Program-made: the position numbers and the translations under genes
The notes under the pieces: generated by a model
The model's database searches: none
What the model was told of the DNA's origin: nothing
What the model saw: only the letters and a program-made list of their open reading frames with translations
DNA from: Croceibacterium_B sp035470785
Lineage (GTDB): Bacteria; Pseudomonadota; Alphaproteobacteria; Sphingomonadales; Sphingomonadaceae
DNA: 40,031 nt
Assembly (NCBI GenBank): GCA_035470785.1
Contig: DATIQN010000001.1
Span: forward strand, 1 to 40,031
Direction: 5' to 3'
Part shown: piece after piece, positions 31,159-39,909 of the stretch
Layout: the number at the start of each line of letters is the position of its first letter
Position numbering within the stretch: the first letter of the stretch is position 1

Positions 31159-31728
31159 TCAGCCGACCAGGATCTTGGTATCGGTTTCGAATTTGTAGTC
31201 CGGCACTTGGAGGTTCTTCGGAGCCGGGCCTTTGCGGATGCGCGCCGCGGTATCGTATTGCGAGCCGTGACACGGGCAGAAGTAGCCCCCGAACTCGCCG
31301 CGGCTCTCGCCCTCGCCGGTGCCGAGCGGCACGCAGCCGAGGTGAGTGCAAACACCCATCGTGATCAGCCAGTTGAGGTGACCAGGCTTGGTGCGATCCT
31401 CGAGCGCTTGCGGGTCGCGCAATTCAGAGAGCGGCACCGTCTGCGCTTCGGCGATTTCCTTCGGCGTCAGGTTGCGCACGAACAGCGGCTGCTTGCGGAA
31501 CACCGCCTTGATCGCCTGACCCGGCTTGATCGCCGTGAGGTCGACCTCGGTCGTGCTTTCGGCGAGCACGTCCTTCGATGGCGCCATCTGGCTGATCAGC
31601 GGGACCAGCGTGATAACCGCGCCAGCACCGGCGGCGCTCACGGCGGCGATATTGATGAAATCCCTGCGGCGAACGCCGTCGTCGGTGGCCAGCGTCTCGG
31701 AATGCGCGGTGCCAGTGTCAGTCGCCAT
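31159..31728 (-). CDS. petA: Rieske iron-sulfur subunit of the bc1 complex
   Basis: 2Fe-2S subunit of ubiquinol-cytochrome c reductase, 189 residues. Twin-arginine-type N-terminus RRRDFINIAAVSAAGAG (residues 20-36) running into the membrane anchor (about 25-47). Cluster motifs CTHLGC at 127-132 and CPCHGS at 151-156. Start ATG 31728 is preceded by CAGGAAA. First gene of the bc1 operon, with a plausible promoter about 100 bases upstream. Confidence 0.97.
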   Translation of the reverse strand: MATDTGTAHSETLATDDGVRRRDFINIAAVSAAGAGAVITLVPLISQMAPSKDVLAESTTEVDLTAIKPGQAIKAVFRKQPLFVRNLTPKEIAEAQTVPLSELRDPQALEDRTKPGHLNWLITMGVCTHLGCVPLGTGEGESRGEFGGYFCPCHGSQYDTAARIRKGPAPKNLQVPDYKFETDTKILVG

Positions 31729-31828
31729 TTTCCTGCCTTGCCTGCAGCCCCGCTTGAGAAAGGTGGCGGAGCCGGAAATCCGATGCGTCACGCGGCCGGA
31801 AGTACCCCAGGCCGGCGACTTGGCGCGG

Positions 31829-31857
31829 CTGATAGACGACGCTGTCCGCGATGCCAA
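31829..31857 (-). promoter_or_regulatory. Putative sigma-70 promoter of the petABC operon
   Basis: On the minus strand TTGGCA (31852-31857), 17-base spacer, TATCAG (31829-31834), placing transcription start near 31822 and a leader of about 94 bases ahead of petA. This is the best match in the petA upstream region; no experimental support. Confidence 0.4.
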
Positions 31858-31897
31858 CAGGCATTTTGGCAGCTTTGTGACGGGTTGGGGAAAGACC

Positions 31898-32659
31898 CTA
31901 GACCGGCAAGCCGATCAGCGAAATCTGGCGCCCGTAACTGGCCTCCCCGCAATGCGTCGCGCGGCGGTAGGAGAAGAAGCGCTCGGGCTGGGCATACGTG
32001 TCGAGTCCGAGGCGGTCGATCAGGCCGATGCCCGCGCGCGCAAGCCTGGCGGCGGCATAGGATTCGAGGTCGAACTGCCAGTGGCCCATTCGCCCCGCGG
32101 CAAAGAAAGAACCGTCCTCATCGCTGAATTTCGCTCGGAACACCTCGTCGACCTCATAGCTGGGATGGGCGATGGCAGGTCCGATCGCGGCGACGATGCG
32201 TTCGCGGTTCGCGCCGAGTCCGACCATCTCGCCCACAACCGCTTCAAGCACCCCGCCGTGCGCCCCGCGCCAGCCGGCGTGCGCCGCACCGACCACGCCG
32301 GCTTCGATGTCCGCCAGCAGCACCGGCGCGCAATCGGCGGTGACGACACCCAGTAGGAAACCGGGCCTGTCGGTCGCCATCGCGTCGGCGCGCGGCCGCT
32401 CGGCGTGCGGCCATGGGCGGACCACGCTGACCGCGTCGGGCGAATGGACCTGGTAAACCGTCGCCAGCGCTGCCCCGGGAAGCACGGCCGCGACGGCGCG
32501 GCGGCGGTTTTCGGCGACCGCCTCTTCATCATCGTCTGCGCCGTGGCCCACGTTGAGGCTGGCAACCACGCCTTCCGAGACACCGCCGCGCCGCCCGAGG
32601 AACCCGTGCGGAATCCCGCCGAGCGCCGCGGACCGGATGACCTCGACGCCCTCAGCCAA
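31898..32659 (-). CDS. pgeF: Laccase-domain / PgeF-like protein (YfiH family)
   Basis: Copper/zinc-site family; the E. coli member has been linked to peptidoglycan editing and others to purine nucleoside processing. Signatures are HGFLGRRGGVS, VYQVHSPDAV (first His), VTADCAPVLL (Cys), HAGWRGAHGG (His) and a C-terminal HCGEASYGRQISLIGL. From a TTG at 32659 the product has 253 residues. A GTG at 32728 would give 276 residues, overlapping pepN by 77 bases. Neither start has a strong SD. The short overlap with pepN (8 bases) suggests translational coupling. Confidence 0.88.
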   Translation of the reverse strand: MAEGVEVIRSAALGGIPHGFLGRRGGVSEGVVASLNVGHGADDDEEAVAENRRRAVAAVLPGAALATVYQVHSPDAVSVVRPWPHAERPRADAMATDRPGFLLGVVTADCAPVLLADIEAGVVGAAHAGWRGAHGGVLEAVVGEMVGLGANRERIVAAIGPAIAHPSYEVDEVFRAKFSDEDGSFFAAGRMGHWQFDLESYAAARLARAGIGLIDRLGLDTYAQPERFFSYRRATHCGEASYGRQISLIGLPV

Positions 32660-35306
32660 GGCTGCGCGTAACCTGCTCGTAAGTGTCGCGCGACAGCTTC
32701 GGCGCGGCGGCGATGCGCTCGAGCTCACCCCGCATCAGCACCGCTCGGCTCGGCTCAATCCGCCGCCAGCGGCCGAGCGGCGGCACGAAGCGCGCCGCGG
32801 TTTGCGGATTGAGCGGGTCGAGCGCAAGGATAAGGTCAGCGATCATCCGATAGCCCTCGCCGCTCGCCGCGTGGAACCCCTGCGTTGTGGCGGTGAACGG
32901 CATGTAGAGCGAGCGCACGCGATTGGGATTCTTGAGCGTGAAGTCGGGATGCTCGGCCAGGGCCTTGACCTGTTCGAGCACGTTCGGGTGCAGCGAACTC
33001 GCTTGGATTGCGAACCATTTGTCGATCACCAGCGCGTTGCCGTGGAAGCGGTTGTAGAAGTCGAGCAGCTTGTGGGTTCGCTCGGGGGATTGCAGGCTGG
33101 CGAGCACCATCAGGGCGCCCTGGCGATCGGTCATGTTATCGGCCGCGTCGTATTGCGCCGCGGCCATCTCGGCCGCGCGTTCGGGAACGCCCGCAGCGAG
33201 ATAGACCAACGCCTGCGTCTTGACCTTGCGCGCGCCCTTGCCGGCCGCGTCGCGAGTGGTCGATACCTTGCCAGCTCGCGCATGCAGCGCGGCAAGCTGG
33301 CTTTCGAGAGTCGTGCCAAGCCAGGCCTTCAGCCCTTCGCGCTCGGCGCGGATCGCCGCTGGATCGGCAACGAGCATTTGCTCGGCTAGGTAAGTCTCGC
33401 CCGGCAGGATGAGCAATTCGCCGCGCATCAAGTCGTCGAGCTTGCTGTCGGCGAGAACCGCGGCGAACGCCGTGCCGATCGCCTCGCGCCCGGCGTCGCG
33501 CGCCTTGGCGTCGAGCGAGCCGCTGAGCAGCCCACACATGTGGCGCACGACGAGGTCCTGCATCGCTTCGTAGCGGGCGAACGGGTCGTCGTCGTGGGCG
33601 GCTAGGAACACCAGGTCCTCGTTCGCCGCCTCACGCTCGATCGCCACGGGCGCGGAGAAGTCGCGGTTGATCGACAACACAGGCGGTTCGGCGAATCCGG
33701 TGAAGCTGAAGCTCTGCTGAGCTTCGGTCAGCGTAACCAGTCGTTCACCATGGTGTTTCCCGGTTTCCCTGTCGAATAGCGCGATCCGGAGCGGGATCGG
33801 CATCGGCTTCTTGTCGGGCTGGCCGGGGGTCGGCGGGACGGTCTGCGACAGGTGCAGTGTTGCCGTGTCGCTGGCGTGCTCGAGCGTCACCGAGACCTTT
33901 GGCGTGCCGGCCTGAGAGTACCACAGGCGGAATTGCTTGAGATCGAGCCCGGCCCCTTCCTCGATCGCCTGGACGAAATCTTCGCAGGTCGCCGCTTCGC
34001 CGTCGTGGCTCGCGAAGTAGCGGTCGGTACCCGCGCGGAAGCGGTCGGGCCCGGCCATAGTGCGCATCATTCGGATAACTTCGGCGCCCTTGTTGTAGAC
34101 CGTGGCGGTGTAGAAGTTCGAGATCTCCTGGTAGCTGTCGGGCCTGATCGGATGCGCTAGCGGCCCTGAATCCTCGGGGAACTGCACCGAGCGCAGCACC
34201 CGAACGTCCTCGATCCGCTTGACCGGCTCGCTGCCCATGTCGGCGCTGAACAGCTGGTCGCGTAGCACGGTGAAGCCTTCCTTGAGCGAAAGCTGGAACC
34301 AATCGCGGCAGGTCACGCGGTCGCCCGACCAGTTGTGGAAGTACTCGTGCCCGATCACCCCCTCGATGCCATCGTAATCGCCGTCGGTGGCGGTCTCGGT
34401 GTCGGCGAGGATGTACTTGGTGTTGAAGATGTTGAGTCCCTTGTTCTCCATCGCGCCCATGTTGAAATCGCTCACGGCGACGATGTTGAAGGTGTCGAGG
34501 TCGTACTCGCGGCCGAAGGTCTCCTCGTCCCACCTCATGGAGTTCTTGAGCGACTGCATGGCGTGGCCGGTGCGCTCGAGATCGCCGTCGCGGACCCAGA
34601 TGCCGAGATCGACCTTGCGCCCGCTTATCGTCGTATAGCTGTCCCGGTTGGCGACGAGATCGCCGGCAACGAGGGCGAACAGGTACGAGGGCTTGGGCCA
34701 GGGATCGTGCCATTCGGCCCAGTGGGCGCCGTCCTCGACTTCGCCGGTAGCAACCGCGTTGCCGTTCGACAGCAGGACCGGGAACTGCTCCTTCGGCCCT
34801 TCCATGCGCACCTTGTAGGTGGAGAGCACGTCAGGCCGGTCGGGGAAGAAGGTGATCCGACGGAAGCCTTCGGCCTCGCACTGGGTGCAGAGCATGCCGT
34901 TCGAGGCATAAAGTCCCATCAGCTTGCTGTTGGCAGCGGGATCGAGCTCGGTCGTGATCTCGATCAGGTGGCTGTCCCCTTGCAGCGGCACGATCAGGTC
35001 GTCACCGTCCATCGACCACGAATTGATCGCCTCGCCGTCTACGAGGACCTCGAGCGGCGCAAGGTCGTCGCCGTTGAGCCGGATCGTCGCGCTCTGATCC
35101 GCCTTGGCATTGCGGCAGACAGTCAGCGCGGCTTTCACCCGGGTCTTCGTCAGGCCGAGGCGAAAGTCGAGGGTGACCTCGGGCACCAGCCAAGCGAACG
35201 GCCGGTAATCCTCGCGCCGAATCAGCGGCGGCTCTTTCGGCTGGGGCGCGGCGTCGGCCATCGGCGGATTGCCGTCGGGCGTGGCGGGGGTGCGGTCGAT
35301 ATCCAT
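32652..35306 (-). CDS. pepN: Aminopeptidase N (M1 metallopeptidase)
   Basis: Cytosolic zinc aminopeptidase of the E. coli PepN type, 884 residues. GAMENKGLN substrate motif at 284-292 and zinc site HEYFHNWSG at 320-328, with the third Glu in the following helix (SLKEGFTVLRDQLF). The C-terminal long helical domain ends TYEQVTRSLG. Start ATG 35306 has AGGAAGA upstream; ATG at 35261 is possible. Divergent from the SDR gene at 35353, with 46 bases between starts. Followed directly by pgeF. Confidence 0.97.
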   Translation of the reverse strand: MDIDRTPATPDGNPPMADAAPQPKEPPLIRREDYRPFAWLVPEVTLDFRLGLTKTRVKAALTVCRNAKADQSATIRLNGDDLAPLEVLVDGEAINSWSMDGDDLIVPLQGDSHLIEITTELDPAANSKLMGLYASNGMLCTQCEAEGFRRITFFPDRPDVLSTYKVRMEGPKEQFPVLLSNGNAVATGEVEDGAHWAEWHDPWPKPSYLFALVAGDLVANRDSYTTISGRKVDLGIWVRDGDLERTGHAMQSLKNSMRWDEETFGREYDLDTFNIVAVSDFNMGAMENKGLNIFNTKYILADTETATDGDYDGIEGVIGHEYFHNWSGDRVTCRDWFQLSLKEGFTVLRDQLFSADMGSEPVKRIEDVRVLRSVQFPEDSGPLAHPIRPDSYQEISNFYTATVYNKGAEVIRMMRTMAGPDRFRAGTDRYFASHDGEAATCEDFVQAIEEGAGLDLKQFRLWYSQAGTPKVSVTLEHASDTATLHLSQTVPPTPGQPDKKPMPIPLRIALFDRETGKHHGERLVTLTEAQQSFSFTGFAEPPVLSINRDFSAPVAIEREAANEDLVFLAAHDDDPFARYEAMQDLVVRHMCGLLSGSLDAKARDAGREAIGTAFAAVLADSKLDDLMRGELLILPGETYLAEQMLVADPAAIRAEREGLKAWLGTTLESQLAALHARAGKVSTTRDAAGKGARKVKTQALVYLAAGVPERAAEMAAAQYDAADNMTDRQGALMVLASLQSPERTHKLLDFYNRFHGNALVIDKWFAIQASSLHPNVLEQVKALAEHPDFTLKNPNRVRSLYMPFTATTQGFHAASGEGYRMIADLILALDPLNPQTAARFVPPLGRWRRIEPSRAVLMRGELERIAAAPKLSRDTYEQVTRSLG

Positions 35307-35352
35307 AAACGTTCGGTCTTCCTGCTGTGGCTTTTGCGGCTAGAACGCCGCG

Positions 35353-36138
35353 ATGCCGCATCTGTTCATTTTCGGCCTCGGCTATTCTGCGAAGCGGATC
35401 AAGCGTTCGCTGGAATGCATCGGCTGGACGGTCGAGGCAACCGGCAGCGAGGGCGACATGGCGTTCGAGGACGACGCCACGGTCCGCGCGGCGCTCGGGC
35501 GGGCAAGCCATGTGTTGTCGTCGGTGCCGCCCCAAAACGCCGCCGAACCGGTGCTCCAGCGTTATGGCGATACCCTCAGGCAAGAATGGCTCGGTTATCT
35601 CTCTTCGACCGGGATCTACGGCGACGTCGGCGGCGCCTGGGTCGACGAAACCGCGCCGACCGGAAGCGGCCGACGCTCGGCGCGAGCCGAGTGCGACGCG
35701 GCCTGGCTGGCGCGAGGGGCGCGAGTCTTTCGCCTGCCCGGCATCTACGGCCCCGAGCGCTGCGCGATCGAGCGCGTCCGCGCGGGCGCCGCGCATCGAA
35801 TCAATCTGCCGAAGCAAGTGTTCAGCCGCATCCACGTCGACGATCTTGCCGCGGGCGTGATTGCGGGGTTCAGCGCGCCGCCGGGCGCTTACAATCTCGC
35901 CGACGATCTCCCCGCGAGCCAGAACGCGGTGATCGAGGAGGCATGTCGCCTGCTCGGCATCACCCCGCCGCCGATGCAATCGCTCGACGAGGCGGGTCTC
36001 TCGCCGCAAGCGCGCACCTTTTATGCCGAGAACCGCCGCGTCGCGAACGGCAAGGCCAGGCGACTGCTCGGCTGGGAACCGCGCTTTGCCGACTTCCGCG
36101 CCGGTCTGCGCGACTGCCTCAGACGCTCTTCGCCCTGA
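35353..36138 (+). CDS. SDR family NAD(P)-dependent protein, YeeZ-like
   Basis: The product has 261 residues. An atypical NAD(P)-binding start, FIFGLGYSAKRI (residues 5-16), replaces the usual GxxGxxG. LSSVPPQ near 56, LSSTGIYGDVGGAWVDE at about 84-100, RLPGIYGPERC near 127-137, and SRIHVDDLAAGVIAGF are YeeZ/extended-SDR features; the YGPER and HVDDLA elements are those of atypical extended SDRs. The catalytic Tyr-x3-Lys is not obvious, so activity is uncertain. Substrate unknown. Its 3' end overlaps the convergent EamA gene by 20 bases. Confidence 0.88.
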   Translation: MPHLFIFGLGYSAKRIKRSLECIGWTVEATGSEGDMAFEDDATVRAALGRASHVLSSVPPQNAAEPVLQRYGDTLRQEWLGYLSSTGIYGDVGGAWVDETAPTGSGRRSARAECDAAWLARGARVFRLPGIYGPERCAIERVRAGAAHRINLPKQVFSRIHVDDLAAGVIAGFSAPPGAYNLADDLPASQNAVIEEACRLLGITPPPMQSLDEAGLSPQARTFYAENRRVANGKARRLLGWEPRFADFRAGLRDCLRRSSP

Positions 36139-37030
36139 GCGCGACCAGCATTCCCGTCAGCGATAGCACGCTCCCCGCGATCGCCAGGTTGGTCCAGCGA
36201 TAGCCTTCGAGACAGGTCGAGATCAGCATCGCAATGATTACCACCAGCACGTTGTGGTACGCCGCGCGCCCCGGGCCGATCTCGCGGATCAGGCGGTAAT
36301 AGAGAGGAAAAGTGACGACCGACCCGGCGAACGCGAGGTAAGCCGTTCCGAGCCAGTAAGCTTCGCCCTGCAGCGGCGGCGGCGGGCCGGCAATCGACCA
36401 CGCGATCGCCGCGTCGAGCGCGGTGCCGTACAACATGCTCCACGCAATCAGCGCCAGCAGCGGAACCCCTCGGCCCACGCGGTTGGCCTGGATGACGTTC
36501 GAAATCGACGCCGCGAGCATCGCCCCGAGGGCCAGCGCGACACCTGCCAGCACATCGCCACCCACCCGCGCGATTCGCGCTTCGTTGACCAGCAGCAGCA
36601 CGATGCCCCCCATCGCCACCGCACTCCCCCAGGCGAAACGGCGCGTAATCGGATGGTACAGCACGAGCCGGCCGAGCACGGCGTTGGGGACGATCATCAT
36701 CCCCACCATAACCGCGACGATGCCGGACGTGAGGTGCCGCTCGGCCTGATAAACGAGGCTGTAATTGCCGGCGAACTGACATAGCCCAACCGCGACCGCG
36801 AGCGCGTGCGCCCCGAGCGGCATCTTCAACCGGCTGCGCATCGCGAGCGCGAGGGCAAACATCGCCGGGGTCGCCAGCATGAAGCGGAAGGCGACCGACC
36901 ATTCAGGCGCGACGTCGCGGATCTGCCCGGTGATGACGAACCAGGTCGAACCCCAGATCAGCGAAATCGTCAGGAACGGCAGCGCCACGCGCGGCCGCAG
37001 CAGCGCGTGCGGCGGGGCTGCATCGCTCAC
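36119..37030 (-). CDS. EamA (drug/metabolite transporter) family permease
   Basis: Inner-membrane protein of 303 residues with about ten hydrophobic helices in two EamA repeats: LPFLTISLIWGSTWFVITG at the start, AGNYSLVYQAERHLTSGIVAVM with the typical end-of-repeat motif, and SVVTFPLYYRLIREIGPGRAAYHN in the second repeat. These are typical of RhaT/YdcZ-like DMT exporters; substrate unknown. The GTG start at 37030 overlaps the ltaE stop (GTGA); the longer frame lies inside ltaE. Coupling with threonine aldolase suggests an amino-acid exporter, which is inference. Confidence 0.9.
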   Translation of the reverse strand: MSDAAPPHALLRPRVALPFLTISLIWGSTWFVITGQIRDVAPEWSVAFRFMLATPAMFALALAMRSRLKMPLGAHALAVAVGLCQFAGNYSLVYQAERHLTSGIVAVMVGMMIVPNAVLGRLVLYHPITRRFAWGSAVAMGGIVLLLVNEARIARVGGDVLAGVALALGAMLAASISNVIQANRVGRGVPLLALIAWSMLYGTALDAAIAWSIAGPPPPLQGEAYWLGTAYLAFAGSVVTFPLYYRLIREIGPGRAAYHNVLVVIIAMLISTCLEGYRWTNLAIAGSVLSLTGMLVALRAKSV

Positions 37031-38034
37031 AGGGCCTCGATGGCCCGGGCGAGCGCCAGCGCGTCTTCCTGGCGGGTGTTCCATGAAGTGACCAGCCGGG
37101 CCGAAGTCTCGTCCCAGTCGTAAAACGCGAAGTCCTGCGCGCGCAGAGATGCGCGCTCCTTGGCTGTCAGGCGGACGAACAGCTCGTTCGCCTCGACCGG
37201 ATGCAAGAGCCTCGCACCGGCGGCGCGGGCGATTGCCTGCGCGGCACCGTTGGCGGCGCGGGCGTTGTCGAGCCATAGGTCGCCCTCGAGCAGCGCTAAT
37301 ATCTGCGCAGCGAGGAAGCGACCTTTCGACTGCAGGTGACCCGCGCGCTTGCGGCGCCAGCGAGCCAGCGCTGCTTTCTCAGGTTCGAAGAACACGATTG
37401 CGTCCGCCCCCATCCCGCCGTTCTTGATGAACCCGAAGCTCAGGGCATCGACAGGCCCGGCCGCGTCGGCCGGAGCGCATCCAAGGAATGCAACGGCATT
37501 GGCGAAGCGTGCCCCATCCATGTGCAGGCGCAGCCCGCGTTCGCAAGCCAGAGAGCCAATCGCTTCGAGGTCGCCCGGGCGATAGGCCAGGCCGTATTCG
37601 CTCGCCTGGGTCAGTGAGATTGCGTGCGCCGGAACCTGGTGGATGCCGCGGGTGATGCCGTCGAGCACCGCAACGATGTCCGCCGGCGCCATCCGCGCGC
37701 CCTCCCCCTGGGCCAGCAGCAACTTGGCGCCGTGGAGATAGAACCCGGGGGCGCCGCATTCGTCGGTCTCGACATGAGCTTCGCGGTGACAGACCAAGCC
37801 CCCGTGCGGTTCGACCATCGTCGTCAGCGCAAGGCAGTTTGCGGCGGTCCCCGATGCCGCCCAGATCGCCGCGACTTCGCGCCCGAACACCATGGAAAAC
37901 GCTTCGTCAAGGCGGCGCGAGAGCGCGTCGCCGTCGTAAGGCGAATCGGGGGCGTCGGCCGCCTGCATCGCCGCCCACACCTTGGGATGGACGCTGGCCG
38001 CATTGTCGGACAGGAACTGCATGCGGAACGCCAT
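37027..38034 (-). CDS. ltaE: Low-specificity threonine aldolase family
   Basis: PLP enzyme cleaving threonine/allo-threonine to glycine and acetaldehyde (beta-eliminating lyase family). The product has 335 residues from ATG 38034. FLSDNAASVHP near 7-17, HVETDECGAP near 87-96 (the substrate-site Glu region), HMDGARFANA at 171-180, and Lys204 in FGFIKNGGMG as the PLP lysine. The start lacks a clear SD; ATG 38022 is an alternative. Divergent from the GNAT gene, with 41 bases between. Confidence 0.9.
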   Translation of the reverse strand: MAFRMQFLSDNAASVHPKVWAAMQAADAPDSPYDGDALSRRLDEAFSMVFGREVAAIWAASGTAANCLALTTMVEPHGGLVCHREAHVETDECGAPGFYLHGAKLLLAQGEGARMAPADIVAVLDGITRGIHQVPAHAISLTQASEYGLAYRPGDLEAIGSLACERGLRLHMDGARFANAVAFLGCAPADAAGPVDALSFGFIKNGGMGADAIVFFEPEKAALARWRRKRAGHLQSKGRFLAAQILALLEGDLWLDNARAANGAAQAIARAAGARLLHPVEANELFVRLTAKERASLRAQDFAFYDWDETSARLVTSWNTRQEDALALARAIEAL

Positions 38035-38075
38035 GGCGGGGCCATCGGTTCGACGCAAGAAGGAGACGCCCAGCG

Positions 38076-38372
38076 ATGCCCGAGATTTTCCGCGAAAACC
38101 ACGCGAGTCACGGCGCTTACCGCGCCGATGTCGAAGGCGCCGCTCGCCAGGCGGAGCTAACCTGGGTGGCGCGCGGCAACGCGCGGATCGCCAATCATAC
38201 TTATGTGCCGCACGAGGCGCGCGGGAAGGGCATCGCCGCCGCACTGGTCGGCGCGCTGATTGCCGATGCGCGCGAGCAGGGTTTCAAGATCGTTCCGCAA
38301 TGCAGCTATGTCGAAGCCGCGTTCCGCCGCCATCCGGAGTGGGCGGACCTGCTGGCCGATACGCCCAGCTGA
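38076..38372 (+). CDS. Small GNAT acetyltransferase, NATD1/YidJ type
   Basis: The product has 98 residues. Has the acetyl-CoA pyrophosphate loop VPHEARGKGIAAALV (about 47-61) and the Cys-containing strand FKIVPQCSYVEAAFRRHPEW typical of this small GNAT group. AAGAAGGAGA (38057-38066) is a good SD for ATG 38076. The frame extends left to 37839 inside ltaE, but that part has no homology. Acceptor substrate unknown. It ends 9 bases before the tRNA-3'-end duplication. Confidence 0.9.
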   Translation: MPEIFRENHASHGAYRADVEGAARQAELTWVARGNARIANHTYVPHEARGKGIAAALVGALIADAREQGFKIVPQCSYVEAAFRRHPEWADLLADTPS

Positions 38373-38381
38373 CGGAAAAAG

Positions 38382-38408
38382 TGGTGCTGCTGGAGAGGAT
38401 TGAACTCT
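38382..38408 (-). repeat. tRNA-Thr(GGT)-like 3' end fragment, probable att site
   Basis: On the minus strand the 27 bases read as the 3' part of a tRNA: T arm AGAG, TTCAATC loop, CTCT, then the acceptor strand CAGCAGC, discriminator A, and CCA. From memory the alphaproteobacterial tRNA-Thr(GGT) ends in the same way (CCAGCAGCACCA). Upstream of it (38409 onward) there is no D arm, anticodon stem or acceptor 5' strand, so it is a fragment. Integrases insert into tRNA 3' ends and leave exactly such a copy at the far end of an island; the orientation puts the island to the right, toward an intact tRNA beyond the window. It could also be a chance tRNA remnant. Confidence 0.7.
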
Positions 38409-38623
38409 AACCCCCGCCGCTAACTGCGTTGAAAAACCAAGGTTATGTCTTGGCCGCTGTCACCCTTGTAATGCCCGAATGTAAAAGCGCGCGCAACAAC
38501 TAAGCGCCATGCTGGCCCCGCCCGCTGACCAGCCTCGCGAGCCTACGTTGCTGATGCGATTTGAGTGCAGCCTGTTAGTTTGTCCGACAGGATTCCAGTT
38601 CGCGGCACCCCCGAACATTCAAC
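38409..38623. other. Intergenic region beside the tRNA fragment
   Basis: About 215 bases with no gene I can support. A 63-codon plus-strand frame (38509-38700) overlaps the end of the PilZ gene and lacks any protein feature. Base composition is lower in GC than the neighbouring core genes. One short inverted repeat, CCAAG (about 38439-38443) / CTTGG (about 38449-38453), is visible. This is the first DNA inside the proposed island. Confidence 0.5.
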
Positions 38624-39244
38624 TCAGGGCTTCCCGCCAAGCAGCGCTTCTTGCTGGCAAGCGACCCAGCAAGCAAGATCTTCAAAACCCAGCGGTCTGA
38701 CGAACTTCAGGCCGGCGAGCTGAGACTTGATCCAGATGACCACAGCTTTCCGGCGCTCAAGTCCGTCGAGCTTCACATCAAGCTCGTCACCTGGTTCGAG
38801 AAATGATGCACACGCCTTGATCCCGTGCTGGGAAATATCCAGCAGCTGAACCATCGCTGTTCGGCCGTTTGCCGCCAGGTGCGCACTACAGTGGATCGGC
38901 AGTCGCTGTGAGCGCGAGGCCCATCCCATTGCCGTTCCCGGCGCGAATTGCGAAAGTAGCTCGGGCACATCAATTATTTCATTGAATGCCACTCCGATTT
39001 GTCCGTCCTCCGACCACGCGATTGCCCCTGACACGGAGATGTCGGAGCTGAAGTGAACCCGAACGTGTTCGTCGGGTGCAAAGGCGGTGTATGCTTTGGC
39101 CCTCAAGCCATCTGCGGAAACGTCTCGAAGGAGGCAGAATCCAGTAGCACCATGGGACTCGATCAGAACTGGTCTGTAGACCGCTTGCCGGTCAGTGTAG
39201 CGCGTATCCAGCCCGGCGTGGGAAACGCTAGACACAAGATTCAT
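38624..39244 (-). CDS. Tandem PilZ-domain protein
   Basis: The product has 206 residues, ATG 39244 with GGAGGA upstream. The first PilZ-like unit covers about 16-95: DRQAVYRPVLIES, LLRDVSADGLRAKAY (D-S-x-x-G), AIAWSEDGQIGVAFNE. The second covers about 108-195: SQRLPIHCSAHL, VQLLDISQHGIKACASFL (D-S-x-x-G), VVIWIKSQLAGLKFVRPL. PilZ domains bind c-di-GMP through an RxxxR plus D/NxSxxG; here the Arg motif is weakly preserved in both copies, so nucleotide binding is uncertain. No other domain or membrane segment. It and the next PilZ gene are on the same strand, 152 bases apart. Function unknown; a c-di-GMP-linked effector is the family-based inference. Confidence 0.85.
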   Translation of the reverse strand: MNLVSSVSHAGLDTRYTDRQAVYRPVLIESHGATGFCLLRDVSADGLRAKAYTAFAPDEHVRVHFSSDISVSGAIAWSEDGQIGVAFNEIIDVPELLSQFAPGTAMGWASRSQRLPIHCSAHLAANGRTAMVQLLDISQHGIKACASFLEPGDELDVKLDGLERRKAVVIWIKSQLAGLKFVRPLGFEDLACWVACQQEALLGGKP

Positions 39245-39396
39245 GACTCTGTCCTCCGCTGAGCATTTCCGGCCATGACCACTCTGCCAGTTCGCAGATT
39301 AAACAACCGGCACACCAATTTGCTTAATTTTGAGATACTTGGAGAAAGCATCCGGCTCCAAACTCCCCACTTTGCCATCTTAGACAAGTCAGCAGG

Positions 39397-39744
39397 TCAC
39401 TCAGCGATGCTCATCAAACCATCTTCACTTTTCCGAAAACGCGAGATTGTCGTCGCCCGGCCTGCGGCTTCCTCGCTGAAAGTCTCGACAATTGCCTGAG
39501 AAACCTTGCTCTCGAATTTGATCCCGGCAGTCGCCCCCTTTGTCCATACGACGCGCCCCACCGCTTGAAAGGTCCCCGTCAGGTCGAGGAGAATGGTCGC
39601 TCCTCGCTCAAGGCTGAAATTCTCGGTGGCAATCTGGCACCCACCGATGCTGATGTCCTGAATGTATGCTCGGTCAGGGCTGGCCGGCACACGGCATCGC
39701 ACCACGACATTTGTCAGCGAACGAAACTTGGCCCTCCGCTCCAC
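39397..39744 (-). CDS. Single PilZ-domain protein
   Basis: The product has 115 residues from GTG 39744 with a strong SD, GGGAGG, about 7 bases upstream. RRAKFR near residues 3-8 fits the N-terminal RxxxR, and DISIGGCQI near 30-38 fits D-x-S-x-x-G; the rest (ILLDLTGTFQAVGRVVWTKGATAGIKFE) completes a PilZ barrel of usual length. C-terminal tail is polar. This copy keeps the c-di-GMP motif better than its neighbour. Upstream, 39745-39909 holds a T-rich minus-strand stretch and an inverted repeat GGTTAT/ATAACC (39770-39775, 39799-39804), likely its promoter region. Confidence 0.88.
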   Translation of the reverse strand: MERRAKFRSLTNVVVRCRVPASPDRAYIQDISIGGCQIATENFSLERGATILLDLTGTFQAVGRVVWTKGATAGIKFESKVSQAIVETFSEEAAGRATTISRFRKSEDGLMSIAE

Positions 39745-39909
39745 CTTAACCTCCCAACGTGAGACTAAGGGTTATTACTAGGCATTTGTAAAAAAACGAT
39801 AACCTAGCCCATGTCCCGAGGGGGCGCCGGTATTATCGGAGGACGGCCGGCGGCTTGTGCCTGCGTTTAGCGTAGAGCTTCGCGTCGACCACGAAGGGCC
39901 GATGCGCCA

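Noticed and set aside
34335..36203. Plus-strand open frame of 622 codons over pepN
   Set aside because: It is antisense to pepN, which has clear HEYFH and GAMEN motifs. The frame is Arg/Val/Gly-rich without any domain and arises from high third-position GC.
38509..38700. 63-codon plus-strand frame beside the tRNA fragment
   Set aside because: No SD and it overlaps the end of the tandem PilZ gene on the other strand; composition looks non-coding.
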